64,000 nucleotides of DNA, from assembly GCF_000142805.1 (NCBI RefSeq), contig NC_013083.1, positions 1,302,001 to 1,366,000 of the forward strand. Direction: 5' to 3'. Positions 10,201-17,936 of this stretch are shown piece after piece. Source of the stretch: Lachancea thermotolerans CBS 6340 (Eukaryota > Ascomycota > Saccharomycetes > Saccharomycetales > Saccharomycetaceae). The translations under genes were made by a program, and so were the position numbers. The stretch's first letter is position 1, and each line of letters starts with the position of its first letter. Under the pieces are notes generated by a model that searched no databases, had not been told where the DNA came from, and saw only the letters and a list, made by a program, of their open reading frames with translations.

Positions 10201-10552
10201 AAGCATAAACGCGGTGCGTTTGGTATTGGTGGATCCTGGGCGTTGAGGTAGCTTTTTTAAAGTATGTCTGTTTGCAAGTGCGTCTTGTTGGGGCCTTGGA
10301 AATGAAAATCTCATGCGGAGCAGCCATAGCAAGAGCACCAGAACTTGCATGTGGCCATCTTTTGCCCAGCCTGCACAGAGTGCGGACGCCTTGCTGGCCA
10401 CATTTCTTTCAGTGGCCGTGTCTTCAGGTACAGTAGTCATTGCAACTCATGTTGAGGCTCACAATGGAGCGCAACGCATTCCTATCAGATATAACGTTCT
10501 AATTGTCTACTAAGATGCCGTTTATATAAAGCATACAAACCAATCAACCACT
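10201..10552. other. Convergent intergenic MEC3/SER1
   Basis: Two 3' ends face each other here. No promoter-like element or conserved open frame is seen; the antisense frame that runs from MEC3 into this gap is a shadow of the MEC3 coding sequence. Confidence 0.35.
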
Positions 10553-11737
10553 CTATGCGTTTTGAGTTGCGAATTCGTCAACAAACTGCACCAGCTTCTT
10601 GGTGCTGTCCAAGGACACAGCGTTGTACAAGGAAGCTCTAAAGCCGCCCACCGATCTGTGGCCCTTGAGCCCGGTCAAGTTGCGCTTCGCAGCCTCGTCC
10701 AAGAACTTCTTGTCGAACCCCTCTTTTTTCAACGTGAAGACAACGTTCATGCGGGATCTGCAGTCCTTGGAAACCGGAATTTTGTAGAAGTCTGAGTGCT
10801 TATCCAGGACGTTGTACAACAGTTGTGACTTGGCGTCGTTCTCCTCCTCCTGGGCGGCGAGCCCGCCCTTCTCCAAGACGTGGCGCAAGACGAGGTCCAC
10901 AATGTGCAGGGTGAAGATAGGAATGGTGTTATAGGCCGAGTTGTTTTTCACAACAGTTGGGTATTCGAACGCGATGGGCGTGATTGGGACGCCGAGCTGG
11001 CGTAGCTGGTCCAAGGAGGCAGCGGAGATGTCCTGCAAAATGGACTTCTTGATGATGTATAGCGTCAGACCAGCGAGACCAATGTTCTTCTGGGCGCCCG
11101 CCATGATCACACCGTACTGCGACACGTCTATGGCGCGGGACAAAATGTCACTGGACAAGTCAGCGACGATTTCGATGCCAGAGTCGACCAGCGCCTTGGG
11201 CAGCTGTGGCCACTCGACACCGTGCACAGTTTCGTTCTCGCACAGGTAGACGTAGGAGTAGTCCTTGGCCTTAAGCTTCTCAGCCCACGCGGACTCTGGA
11301 GGAATGGCGCCGAACTTGCCATTGTTATAGTCCTTGGCGTTGAAGAGCATCTCGCTCTCGATGCCCAGCCTCTGCGCCTCCTCGAGCGCCTTGGCGGACC
11401 ACGAGCCCGTTACCAGGTAGCCAGCGGTGCCCGCAGAGCCGGTCTTGCCGACGTGCGCCGCAACGAGGTTGGTTGCGAGCGAAGAAAACCCGGTGGTTCC
11501 ACCGCCCTGCATGAAAAAGACCTCGTGTGTCTCGGGGACGTTCAGCAGCTTGCGGAGGTTGGCCTTGGTGCTCTCGATGACCTCGGTAGCGTCACCGGAG
11601 CGGTGCGAGATTTCGCCGATGCCGAGTCCAATGCCCTTATAGTTGACGAGGTCCTTGGCTGCTTGTTGCAGCACCGGAGTAGGCAATTGGGCTGGGCCAG
11701 CGCCGAAGTGGTTTGGTTCCTCCCTATCGAGAGACAT
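10553..11737 (-). CDS. SER1: 3-phosphoserine aminotransferase
   Basis: Encodes 394 residues (395 in S. cerevisiae) of the pyridoxal-phosphate enzyme that converts 3-phosphohydroxypyruvate and glutamate to phosphoserine and 2-oxoglutarate, the second step of serine synthesis. The N terminus has the family signature NHFGAGPAQLPTPVL, the central part has FFMQGGGTTGFSS (cofactor phosphate region), and the Schiff-base lysine is in MAGAQKNIGLAGLTL. The C-terminal RNLTGLKGHRSVGGFRASLYNA substrate-binding block is intact. A perfect Gcn4 site lies 65 bases upstream. Orthologue of YOR184W, here between the YLR-side genes MEC3 and RPS30. Confidence 0.97.
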   Translation of the reverse strand: MSLDREEPNHFGAGPAQLPTPVLQQAAKDLVNYKGIGLGIGEISHRSGDATEVIESTKANLRKLLNVPETHEVFFMQGGGTTGFSSLATNLVAAHVGKTGSAGTAGYLVTGSWSAKALEEAQRLGIESEMLFNAKDYNNGKFGAIPPESAWAEKLKAKDYSYVYLCENETVHGVEWPQLPKALVDSGIEIVADLSSDILSRAIDVSQYGVIMAGAQKNIGLAGLTLYIIKKSILQDISAASLDQLRQLGVPITPIAFEYPTVVKNNSAYNTIPIFTLHIVDLVLRHVLEKGGLAAQEEENDAKSQLLYNVLDKHSDFYKIPVSKDCRSRMNVVFTLKKEGFDKKFLDEAAKRNLTGLKGHRSVGGFRASLYNAVSLDSTKKLVQFVDEFATQNA

Positions 11738-11801
11738 TGCGCGCGTGTAGTGGGTGAAGCGGTTGTGTGAGAGTGGTGGTGGTAATGGTGCGTTCGATGC
11801 G

Positions 11802-11808
11802 TGACTCA
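11802..11808. promoter_or_regulatory. Gcn4 site upstream of SER1
   Basis: The perfect heptamer TGACTCA, the canonical Gcn4 site, lies 65 bases before the SER1 ATG. Serine synthesis genes are under general amino acid control in yeasts, so the placement is meaningful. Binding itself is inferred. Confidence 0.6.
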
Positions 11809-12019
11809 GGCCCTGGCACTTATATTGGCTAACTTATTAGGCTATTTCGTTCAATGTTACCTATAATGCCCGAAGCCAGCGCCGGAGCCACAGGCTGCCG
11901 GTGCGATGCTCCAGCGTGGTCGCGAGCGGTGGCGCGCCCGCACCAGCGAGCGTGGTAGCCATGGAGAGACCTCTGCGAGCGCCCGGGGCCCGGTGTGCCC
12001 GTTGCTGCCCACGCCTGTG

Positions 12020-12078
12020 CTCTGCGCCCGCAGATCACTTTATCCTTAACTGACGCAACCGAGGCGTCGGGCGCAGAG
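12020..12078. repeat. Inverted repeat, 11-bp perfect arms, 37-nt loop
   Basis: CTCTGCGCCCG at 12020-12030 is exactly complementary to CGGGCGCAGAG at 12068-12078. Inside the loop a second small stem is possible (ACGC at 12053-12056 with GCGT at 12064-12067, loop AACCGAG). The stem is GC-rich and not in a coding region. It could be a structured transcript or DNA cruciform; no known RNA family is recognised. Confidence 0.5.
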
Positions 12079-12366
12079 ATCAAACACCAGGATTGGAAGC
12101 CACGCCGCTGCCCCAACAGTAACGCATGCTAGAGCGGAAGGCCTGAAGTCCATCCTGCCGGTCGCGAGCCCCTCTCGGCGGCGTCATCTCCCATCACCAC
12201 CGCCAAAACACCGCTTTTAGGTGCGCCAGGCCTGCAATACATCTGCGTTTCAGCCTGTACCCGCTCCCTGCGCCGCGACACAAGGCACTTGACCTAGCGG
12301 CCCATTACTACCCATTGCTGCATGCCCACGCCCGCATTCGCTGTGATCCAATCACGTGCTAGATTT

Positions 12367-12385
12367 TAGCCCTAAATTAGGGCTA
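12367..12385. promoter_or_regulatory. Palindromic Tbf1-type site in RPS30 promoter
   Basis: TAGCCCTAA-A-TTAGGGCTA is a perfect 9-bp-arm palindrome. It holds two divergent copies of ARCCCTAA, the Tbf1 consensus, at 12368-12375 and 12377-12384. Tbf1 palindromes drive ribosomal protein genes in Candida albicans, while Rap1 does so in S. cerevisiae. Position is about 240 bases before the RPS30 ATG. Confidence 0.55.
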
Positions 12386-12406
12386 GAGATATTCTATGAC
12401 TGCTCA

Positions 12407-12416
12407 ACCCACACAT
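12407..12416 (+). promoter_or_regulatory. Rap1-like site in RPS30 promoter
   Basis: ACCCACACAT matches the core of the Rap1 consensus (ACCCANNCAY) with a mismatch in the flanking purine. It sits 21 bases after the Tbf1-type palindrome and about 210 bases before the ATG, the normal distance for Rap1 in ribosomal protein genes. Confidence 0.4.
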
Positions 12417-12626
12417 CTCATTCTTCTTTCGCGTTTTCCGTTTTTTTTTCGCGCACGAAAAAAACTCAAACTGTGACCGACTCACAAGTGGACCTCGAGC
12501 GCCGTGATATGTGACATTTGAGGGCTCGTTTTGCGCTGCGAGGAGTAGGAACTGACAAATATGTCTGAGCAGTGTGCAAGCTACTACACAGTTCTCCATC
12601 GGAAACAATACCAAGACTAAGACAAA

Positions 12627-13196
12627 ATGGTACGTTAAAGCTTGGAAATGGTGGGAAACACAAGTACGGGCAATATGAGTGTGCAACAACGTGGTGGGAG
12701 GGGCAGGCAGGCGTCGCAGGCGCAAGCGGCGAATATCGCGATCTGAAACAGAGTTTGTGGGAAGAACACACGCTACCAGGGCAGAATATGGTGGGAAAGA
12801 AACCTGTTTGGACATAGTAAGACAGCAAGGTGGCCCGTACGGTCCTGCAGAGGTGGTGCAAGCGCCACCTCTGCGCGCCCTCGAGCGTCAAGAGGACTAA
12901 GCACATAAACGCCCACTCATTCACTCGCACACACGCTCATCGCAATACGCTCGTCGCAACACACTCGTCGCCCGTACGCACTCTACCGCATATACTAACT
13001 TCAGTTGCAGGCTAAAGTTCACGGTTCCCTAGCTCGTGCTGGTAAGGTTAAGTCTCAGACCCCAAAGGTTGAGAAGCAGGAAAAGCCAAAGCTGCCAAAG
13101 GGCCGCGCCAAGAAGAGAATGCTTTACACCAGAAGATTCGTCAACGTCACCTTGACCAACGGTAAGAGAAAGATGAACCCATCTCCATCTTCGTAA
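12627..13196 (+). CDS. RPS30: 40S ribosomal protein eS30, spliced
   Basis: Two exons: 12627-12629 (the ATG alone) and 13011-13196, giving 62 residues starting [20 protein letters not shown], the full Rps30/eS30 of the small ribosomal subunit. The 381-base intron begins GTACGT at 12630, has a perfect TACTAAC at 12993-12999 and ends in CAG at 13010. S. cerevisiae RPS30A and RPS30B have an intron in the same place, directly after the start codon. The protein is Lys/Arg rich with [16 protein letters not shown] in the centre. It is the single counterpart of YLR287C-A and YOR182C, next to the YLR287C orthologue and SER1. An upstream AG at 13003-13004 is skipped, as it lies only four bases after the branch box. 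Confidence 0.96.
12993..13010 (+). promoter_or_regulatory. Branch point and 3' splice site of RPS30 intron
   Basis: TACTAAC at 12993-12999, then TTCAG at 13000-13004 and TTGCAG at 13005-13010. Only the second AG yields the conserved reading frame (M then AKVHG), so splicing must pass over the first. Confidence 0.85.
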
Positions 13197-13386
13197 GCGT
13201 GGCGCCTCTGAAAGTCCCGCCGTGTAGCGCGGCGAGCTATCCACGCTACGACTATTGTTTAGCTCACTTTGTATAGCCACTCTTATAATCATCAGTTTTC
13301 AACACATCGAGACTCAAATTTTCTGCTCGCGCCCGACAAAGTCAGCCTGCGACGGCGCCCCAACCACTACGCAAGCACCGCCACAG

Positions 13387-14454
13387 ATGACCGAGGCCTC
13401 CACGCAGCAGGACATCCGGGCGCTCGTCGCCACCGCCAGAGCCGACTTCGTCGAGTCTTTCGCGTCCAGAGAGCAGTTGCGCGCTCTCAAGCCCACGACG
13501 AGCCTGAAGGACTCGGACGCCTCGACCGAGCTCGACAAGCTCTCGCGCATCATCAAGGCCCACGCCACGAAGGTCGGCATCATCTACCATCCGGGGAAAT
13601 TCCACAAGAACGTAACGCCGGCCTTCAAGGAGCTCCAGCTCTTCTCTAACTCTATCTTCTTCCTGTTGAGTTTGCTGCCGCTGTTACACACAGACAAGAT
13701 TGCGGACTACTTCACTGATGAATTAGACTCAGCTGTTCTAGGGCTACTGAGCGGCGTGAAGGGCCTGTGCGACGAGATCGACTCTTTGCTCGACGGCAAG
13801 GCCGCCCCTGCTCCCGGCAACGACGTCCCCGAGACCGCGGAGCACGACCTCAGGCTTGTTTCTGTGGGCAAGATATGGGCCTCCTGCGACTCCTTGCAAG
13901 AGCTTGCGAAGCTGGGGAATCTGGGGCTGCTGAACAAGAGGATTGGCGCCAGTGTCAAGCTCATCACAGATAGTCTTTCCGAGCTGGATGAATGGCTACA
14001 GGACCCGGAGCTTGAGTCGCAGGATCCATTTGGACTGGAATCCGAGCCCGAATCTGACGCTGAGCGCGACACGAGTGGGGACAAAGAGGTTCTCGCAGAA
14101 ATGGTCAAGTTTCTGGAAGCCTGGCAGCAGAAGCTCAAAATGATCCGTCTGCTGCTCTCCTCCTTCTCCAAGTCCATTGCGTCCGAAGAGTATAAATCAA
14201 AGGAGCCCTTGGCCCTGCAGCTGGCTAAACTCAACACCTTGCACGCTGTTGTCGTAGAGAAAGTCGACGAGCTCATTTCTACGGTGTTCATGACCGGTCA
14301 GGACTTTGATCCTGAAGACGAGGAAATCACAGAGCTGGTATCACTGCTCAACGACTCGCTTCGCAAGATGGTGCAAATAATAAAGGCCCTCAACAAGGGC
14401 GACGAGAAGAAGGGGAAGTGGATTGAGGTGTGGGATGCTAAATACTTTGCATGA
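13387..14454 (+). CDS. YLR287C orthologue, GCIP/cyclin-D1-binding-like protein
   Basis: Encodes 355 residues, exactly the length of S. cerevisiae YLR287C, which also neighbours RPS30A. The start at 13387 (MTEASTQQDIRALVATARADF) is preferred; an in-frame extension to 13255 reads through the RPS30 3' region. The protein is mostly helical, with conserved blocks IIYHPGKFHKNVTPAF (~60-75), a hydrophobic helix FSNSIFFLLSLLPLLHTDKI (~84-103) and VGKIWASCDSLQELAKLGN (~160-178), and an acidic linker near 205-235. Family members are described as cyclin-D1-binding (GCIP)-like; the yeast function is unknown. Convergent with LAS17 across 88 bases. Confidence 0.9.
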   Translation: MTEASTQQDIRALVATARADFVESFASREQLRALKPTTSLKDSDASTELDKLSRIIKAHATKVGIIYHPGKFHKNVTPAFKELQLFSNSIFFLLSLLPLLHTDKIADYFTDELDSAVLGLLSGVKGLCDEIDSLLDGKAAPAPGNDVPETAEHDLRLVSVGKIWASCDSLQELAKLGNLGLLNKRIGASVKLITDSLSELDEWLQDPELESQDPFGLESEPESDAERDTSGDKEVLAEMVKFLEAWQQKLKMIRLLLSSFSKSIASEEYKSKEPLALQLAKLNTLHAVVVEKVDELISTVFMTGQDFDPEDEEITELVSLLNDSLRKMVQIIKALNKGDEKKGKWIEVWDAKYFA

Positions 14455-14542
14455 ATGTTACAAAAGATAACTTTGGTACTTGACGCATTATATGCTAGAT
14501 GCTTATTTTATATTAGTGCCCTTTTATAATGTTCCTTGTTTC

Positions 14543-16507
14543 TTACCAGTCGTCACCGTTGTCGTAATCGTCGTCGTCGCGCGCCACCTTACTCTTCCGC
14601 TGGTTCAATGCCGCGGCTAGCGCATCCGCCAAAGATGATGGGCCGCCCCCTCCATTAGCTGGACCCGCGGAGTTGCCTGTCGAGGTCGGTGCCACCGGCT
14701 CGCCGCGCGCCTCTTGCAGCAAAGTCGATGGCTTCTCTAGTTGTGACTTGTCAGTTTTACGGAGAGCTGAGATGCCACCCGCGCCTCTAATGGAGGCAAG
14801 TAGCGCATCTCTTCCTGTGTCACCGGTAGCCTCAGTGAAACCATTACCCTGGGATTGGCTAGCAGGTTGTTGTTGGGCGAGGAAAGGAGGAGGTGGTGGG
14901 GGCGCTGCCGCTGCCTGGTTTGAGGTAGGCATAGCAGGAGGCGGTGGTGGTGGAGGTGGAGCAGAGCCCGAACTGCCACCAAAAGCTGTCTGTGACGAAG
15001 GCTGTTGTGGCGGCATGGGTGGTGCTGGCGGCGCTGGCGGAATGGCACCTCCAGTAGGCGCTGCCTGATGCATGGCGGGCATCTGCTGAGGGGCCATTTG
15101 CATCGAGAGCGGTGGTGGTGGCGGTATTGCCGCAGTAGTGGGTGCGGTAGTTTGCTGCCCTGGGAACGTATGCATTGGTGGCGGAGAAGAGAAGGAGGTG
15201 GGTGGTTGTGGGGGTGCGGGAGTTGACGAGACCCGCATCGATCTGGGAGGCGGAGGAGGAGCGGCGCCTCGCCTTGGTGGTGGGGGTGGACCGGGGCGAC
15301 CACCAGAGAAATTACGCGAAGGCGGAGCAGGCGGCATGGAGGACCCTGTAGCGTGTGAGACAGCTCTGGGTGGTGGAGGTGGTGGGGCGCCTCCCCTTCT
15401 TGGAGGGGGTGCTGGGGGAGCATTCGCCCTTGGTGGCACACTAGGAAGTGGGCGAGAGTTGTAAGATGGGGGTGCGGGGTGTGATGGCCTGTTTGCTTGT
15501 GGCAGCGGTGGGGCCTGCGATGGCCGACTCGCTTGCGGTAGCGGTGGAGGCGGGGTAAAGCCCTGCGGCGCCTGAGGAATGGGGAATGGGAACGGATTAG
15601 AAGATTTTGTGTTTTGGGCGCCCTGTGGGGTGGGAATTGGAAATGGATTAGAGGAATGCGTGTTAGGGGTGTTCCCGGGGCTCTGTGGGGTCGGCGAGGG
15701 GAACGGGTTAGTTCTTGAGTGTTGCGGAGCCGGAGTAGCGGGTGCGGGTGCGACCGGCGCTGGAGCTGGGGCAGCTGGGGCAGGAGGAATTGTGAGAGGA
15801 ATTTCAGGCGGTCCAGCAGGCGGTGGAGGTGCTGGCGTGCTGGAGACTGATGTGGCCAAACTTGCGAAATCACTATCGGTTTCTTGTTCACCCGCAGCAC
15901 TGAAAGGCGACTGCGTGGGCTGGCTGGAGAAGCTAGAAGGCGGAGGCGGAGGAGGAGCCTTTTTCTTTGTACTAGGCATGGGCGCGGCGTCCTGGATGTT
16001 GTACCGCTGCCTTTGGTCGCTAATGAGAGACTCTCCACGGGGGCCGTGGACAATATGGCTCTCCTGCTCCTGCGTCAGCTTTTTGGTCAACGCGATTGCG
16101 TTTTTGTTGGAGAGCGTCTTCTTGGAGCCGTATTTCTCGCGCTTGTTGACGCGCTTGAGGAAGTGCGACGCTTCGTCCAGGTTTTCGAAGAGAAGCCCCG
16201 CGAGACAGTCCTCGAGCTCAAACGTATGGAAAAAAGTGCGGTCCTGATTGTATTCGAAGCCGACGTAAAGCTCCTGATCCCACAGCACGCCGCGATGTCC
16301 CTGGATGTCGATCAGCTTCAGGAAGAACGTGTGGCCCACAACGTCGTCCACTAGTGCCACGGCACCCGAAAGGCCGGTGTATGTCCACTCTTGTGGGTTG
16401 GGGTATGCAATGTACAATCGTGCAACGGTGACATCTACTATCTTGTTGGAGCTCTTGGGAAGCGCTCGCTTGATCTTTTCCTTGTCAGCTGAATTCAGTA
16501 GGCCCAT
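14543..16507 (-). CDS. LAS17: WASP-family actin nucleation promoter Las17
   Basis: Encodes 654 residues (633 in S. cerevisiae) of Las17/Bee1, the WASP homologue that activates Arp2/3 at cortical endocytic patches. The WH1/EVH1 domain covers ~1-130 (DVTVARLYIAYPNPQEWTYTG, and the GHRGVLWDQELYVGFEYNQDRTFFHTFE core) and would bind verprolin Vrp1. A very long proline-rich region with repeated PPPPPR and APPPPP motifs spans ~175-560 and would bind SH3 proteins and actin. Near the C terminus are a WH2 motif (RDALLASIRGAGGISALRK, ~570-590) and the acidic Arp2/3-binding tail ending DDDDYDNGDDW with the terminal tryptophan. Orthologue of YOR181W. Confidence 0.97.
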   Translation of the reverse strand: MGLLNSADKEKIKRALPKSSNKIVDVTVARLYIAYPNPQEWTYTGLSGAVALVDDVVGHTFFLKLIDIQGHRGVLWDQELYVGFEYNQDRTFFHTFELEDCLAGLLFENLDEASHFLKRVNKREKYGSKKTLSNKNAIALTKKLTQEQESHIVHGPRGESLISDQRQRYNIQDAAPMPSTKKKAPPPPPPSSFSSQPTQSPFSAAGEQETDSDFASLATSVSSTPAPPPPAGPPEIPLTIPPAPAAPAPAPVAPAPATPAPQHSRTNPFPSPTPQSPGNTPNTHSSNPFPIPTPQGAQNTKSSNPFPFPIPQAPQGFTPPPPLPQASRPSQAPPLPQANRPSHPAPPSYNSRPLPSVPPRANAPPAPPPRRGGAPPPPPPRAVSHATGSSMPPAPPSRNFSGGRPGPPPPPRRGAAPPPPPRSMRVSSTPAPPQPPTSFSSPPPMHTFPGQQTTAPTTAAIPPPPPLSMQMAPQQMPAMHQAAPTGGAIPPAPPAPPMPPQQPSSQTAFGGSSGSAPPPPPPPPAMPTSNQAAAAPPPPPPFLAQQQPASQSQGNGFTEATGDTGRDALLASIRGAGGISALRKTDKSQLEKPSTLLQEARGEPVAPTSTGNSAGPANGGGGPSSLADALAAALNQRKSKVARDDDDYDNGDDW

Positions 16508-17936
16508 TTAAAAACACACGTTGGCACGCTATGGAGTGCTCTGGAGATGGTGCCGCGCAATTGCTCGGTAATGTGGGCTAGGGATGCTGAAGTTTTGCGT
16601 GTTACTCGAGTAAACACTTGGCGGATGCGACTTCTAAAGCTTAAGAATCTTGCCCCTTTCCGAAATGTCCGTTATAGGTGATGGTACGATTCCGTCATAG
16701 GTGACATACACACTAATCTATCACTTCGACGGGGGGAAGCTGTTGTGAACATGTCTTCAGAGTTTTTGGGCGGTTTATTGGAGGAGACGGAGCTTCGCGT
16801 GTAGCTCTGTTCATCCTTGGTGTCTAATTGTTGATATATATGAGAACTCCACAAACTTTAAAGTTATGCTTTGACGACAAAATCTTAAAATTTAACGTAA
16901 CCTGCAGAGTATAGAACGGACCTTAACTCGGACACTACGTGAAGAAACCCCCAAGCGCCCAGTAAGAACATTAAACATTACGGATGAAGCGCCAACGTTC
17001 TTCAGTTTCTATGTACTTCGGCCCCTAGACTACATGGAGTCCGCCTGTCGCTTTATCACTCAAACACGAAAACGTCGCTGGACCCTATTTACGGAAGCGA
17101 ACGCTCGTGATTATGGACGGCAGTGAGGGAAGGACGAGCGAAGCGCCCATGAACCAGTACCAAGTGCGGGCAATCCTCGTGCTAGGTTCAGTGTTTTGAT
17201 CACGCAGCACCTGCTGGGCCTTCCCGAGTTCCACAACTCGTTCCATGCTACAATGGGCAGCTTCGAAAGTGTTGACAAACAAAAACACCCCGCGCACAGC
17301 GCAACAATGCCCGGGAGTCCACTGGTTAGCCCACTGGGCCTGCTGAGTAGCCAGGTCCAGCTGCAGGCTGCGTGCCAACGCTCAAACTATTTATGTCACG
17401 ATTCACGAAGTCAACAATACAAGCGTCGCATTAATTAGAGATGGCTGGTTTTACTGACGCAGGCGCCGCGCAAGCAAAGTTAGAACTGGGCAGGGCCCTC
17501 ACAAGTGAGCTAGTTATCCTCTTTCTTTCCAAAACACCTGCAAAGCTCATGGGGTCTGCTGCCGGCGCCTCGCGCTGGCGCCAAGTTTCTTGCTGTGCAC
17601 ATTCCTCACGATTTTCGTGGTTCTAGGGCGAAATTTCGTGGTTTAGAAAAGAGCTAGTGTTTAGAGTTTTTAGGGACCAGCTGGTAGTCCAAGTTTATGC
17701 CCACTTCGGAGTCAAACTGAGAACGGCAGAACTCAAAGCTTCGCGTAGCGTCCTTGATTTGCGTTTATTTACAAAATAAGGACAAATCGCGGCAAGCAAC
17801 CCGCCCGTCGCTAGTCTAGAGAGCGAGAGCCAACGGGACCGCGAAATTGAGGCTATAAGAAGATCTGAAACTTCGGGGGTTTTAAGACATCAATTTGGTT
17901 TACTTCAGATTGACACTTCACTCCACACTAACCACT
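16508..17936. other. Divergent LAS17/CTS1 intergenic, 1.4 kb
   Basis: Long upstream region of CTS1. Near LAS17 is a two-copy 13-base direct repeat, CCGTYATAGGTGA at 16669-16681 and 16692-16704. The CTS1-proximal half carries Ace2/Swi5-type ACCAGC motifs (17444-17449 reverse; 17676-17685 as a palindrome). Short open frames present here (for example 17085-17378 minus) have no recognisable similarity. Confidence 0.4.
17676..17685. promoter_or_regulatory. Palindromic Ace2/Swi5-type site upstream of CTS1
   Basis: ACCAGCTGGT holds the Ace2/Swi5 core ACCAGC on both strands, 250 bases before the CTS1 ATG; another copy (GCTGGT) is at 17444-17449. In S. cerevisiae CTS1 is the classic daughter-specific Ace2 target, so this fits. 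Binding is inferred. Confidence 0.5.

Larger units (their letters stand above)
11738..12626. other. Divergent SER1/RPS30 promoter region, GC-rich core
   Basis: An 889-base divergent interval. Nearest SER1 is a Gcn4 site (11802-11808). The middle (about 11870-12120) is distinctly GC-rich and contains a strong inverted repeat (12020-12078). The RPS30 side has CACGTG (12353-12358), a Tbf1-type palindrome (12367-12385), a Rap1-like site (12407-12416) and a poly-T tract near 12439, the usual make-up of a ribosomal protein promoter. No protein gene is supported. Confidence 0.5.

Noticed and set aside
15579-16247. 222-codon plus-strand frame opposite LAS17
   Set aside because: Gly-rich reverse complement of the LAS17 polyproline region; the minus-strand protein is clearly Las17.
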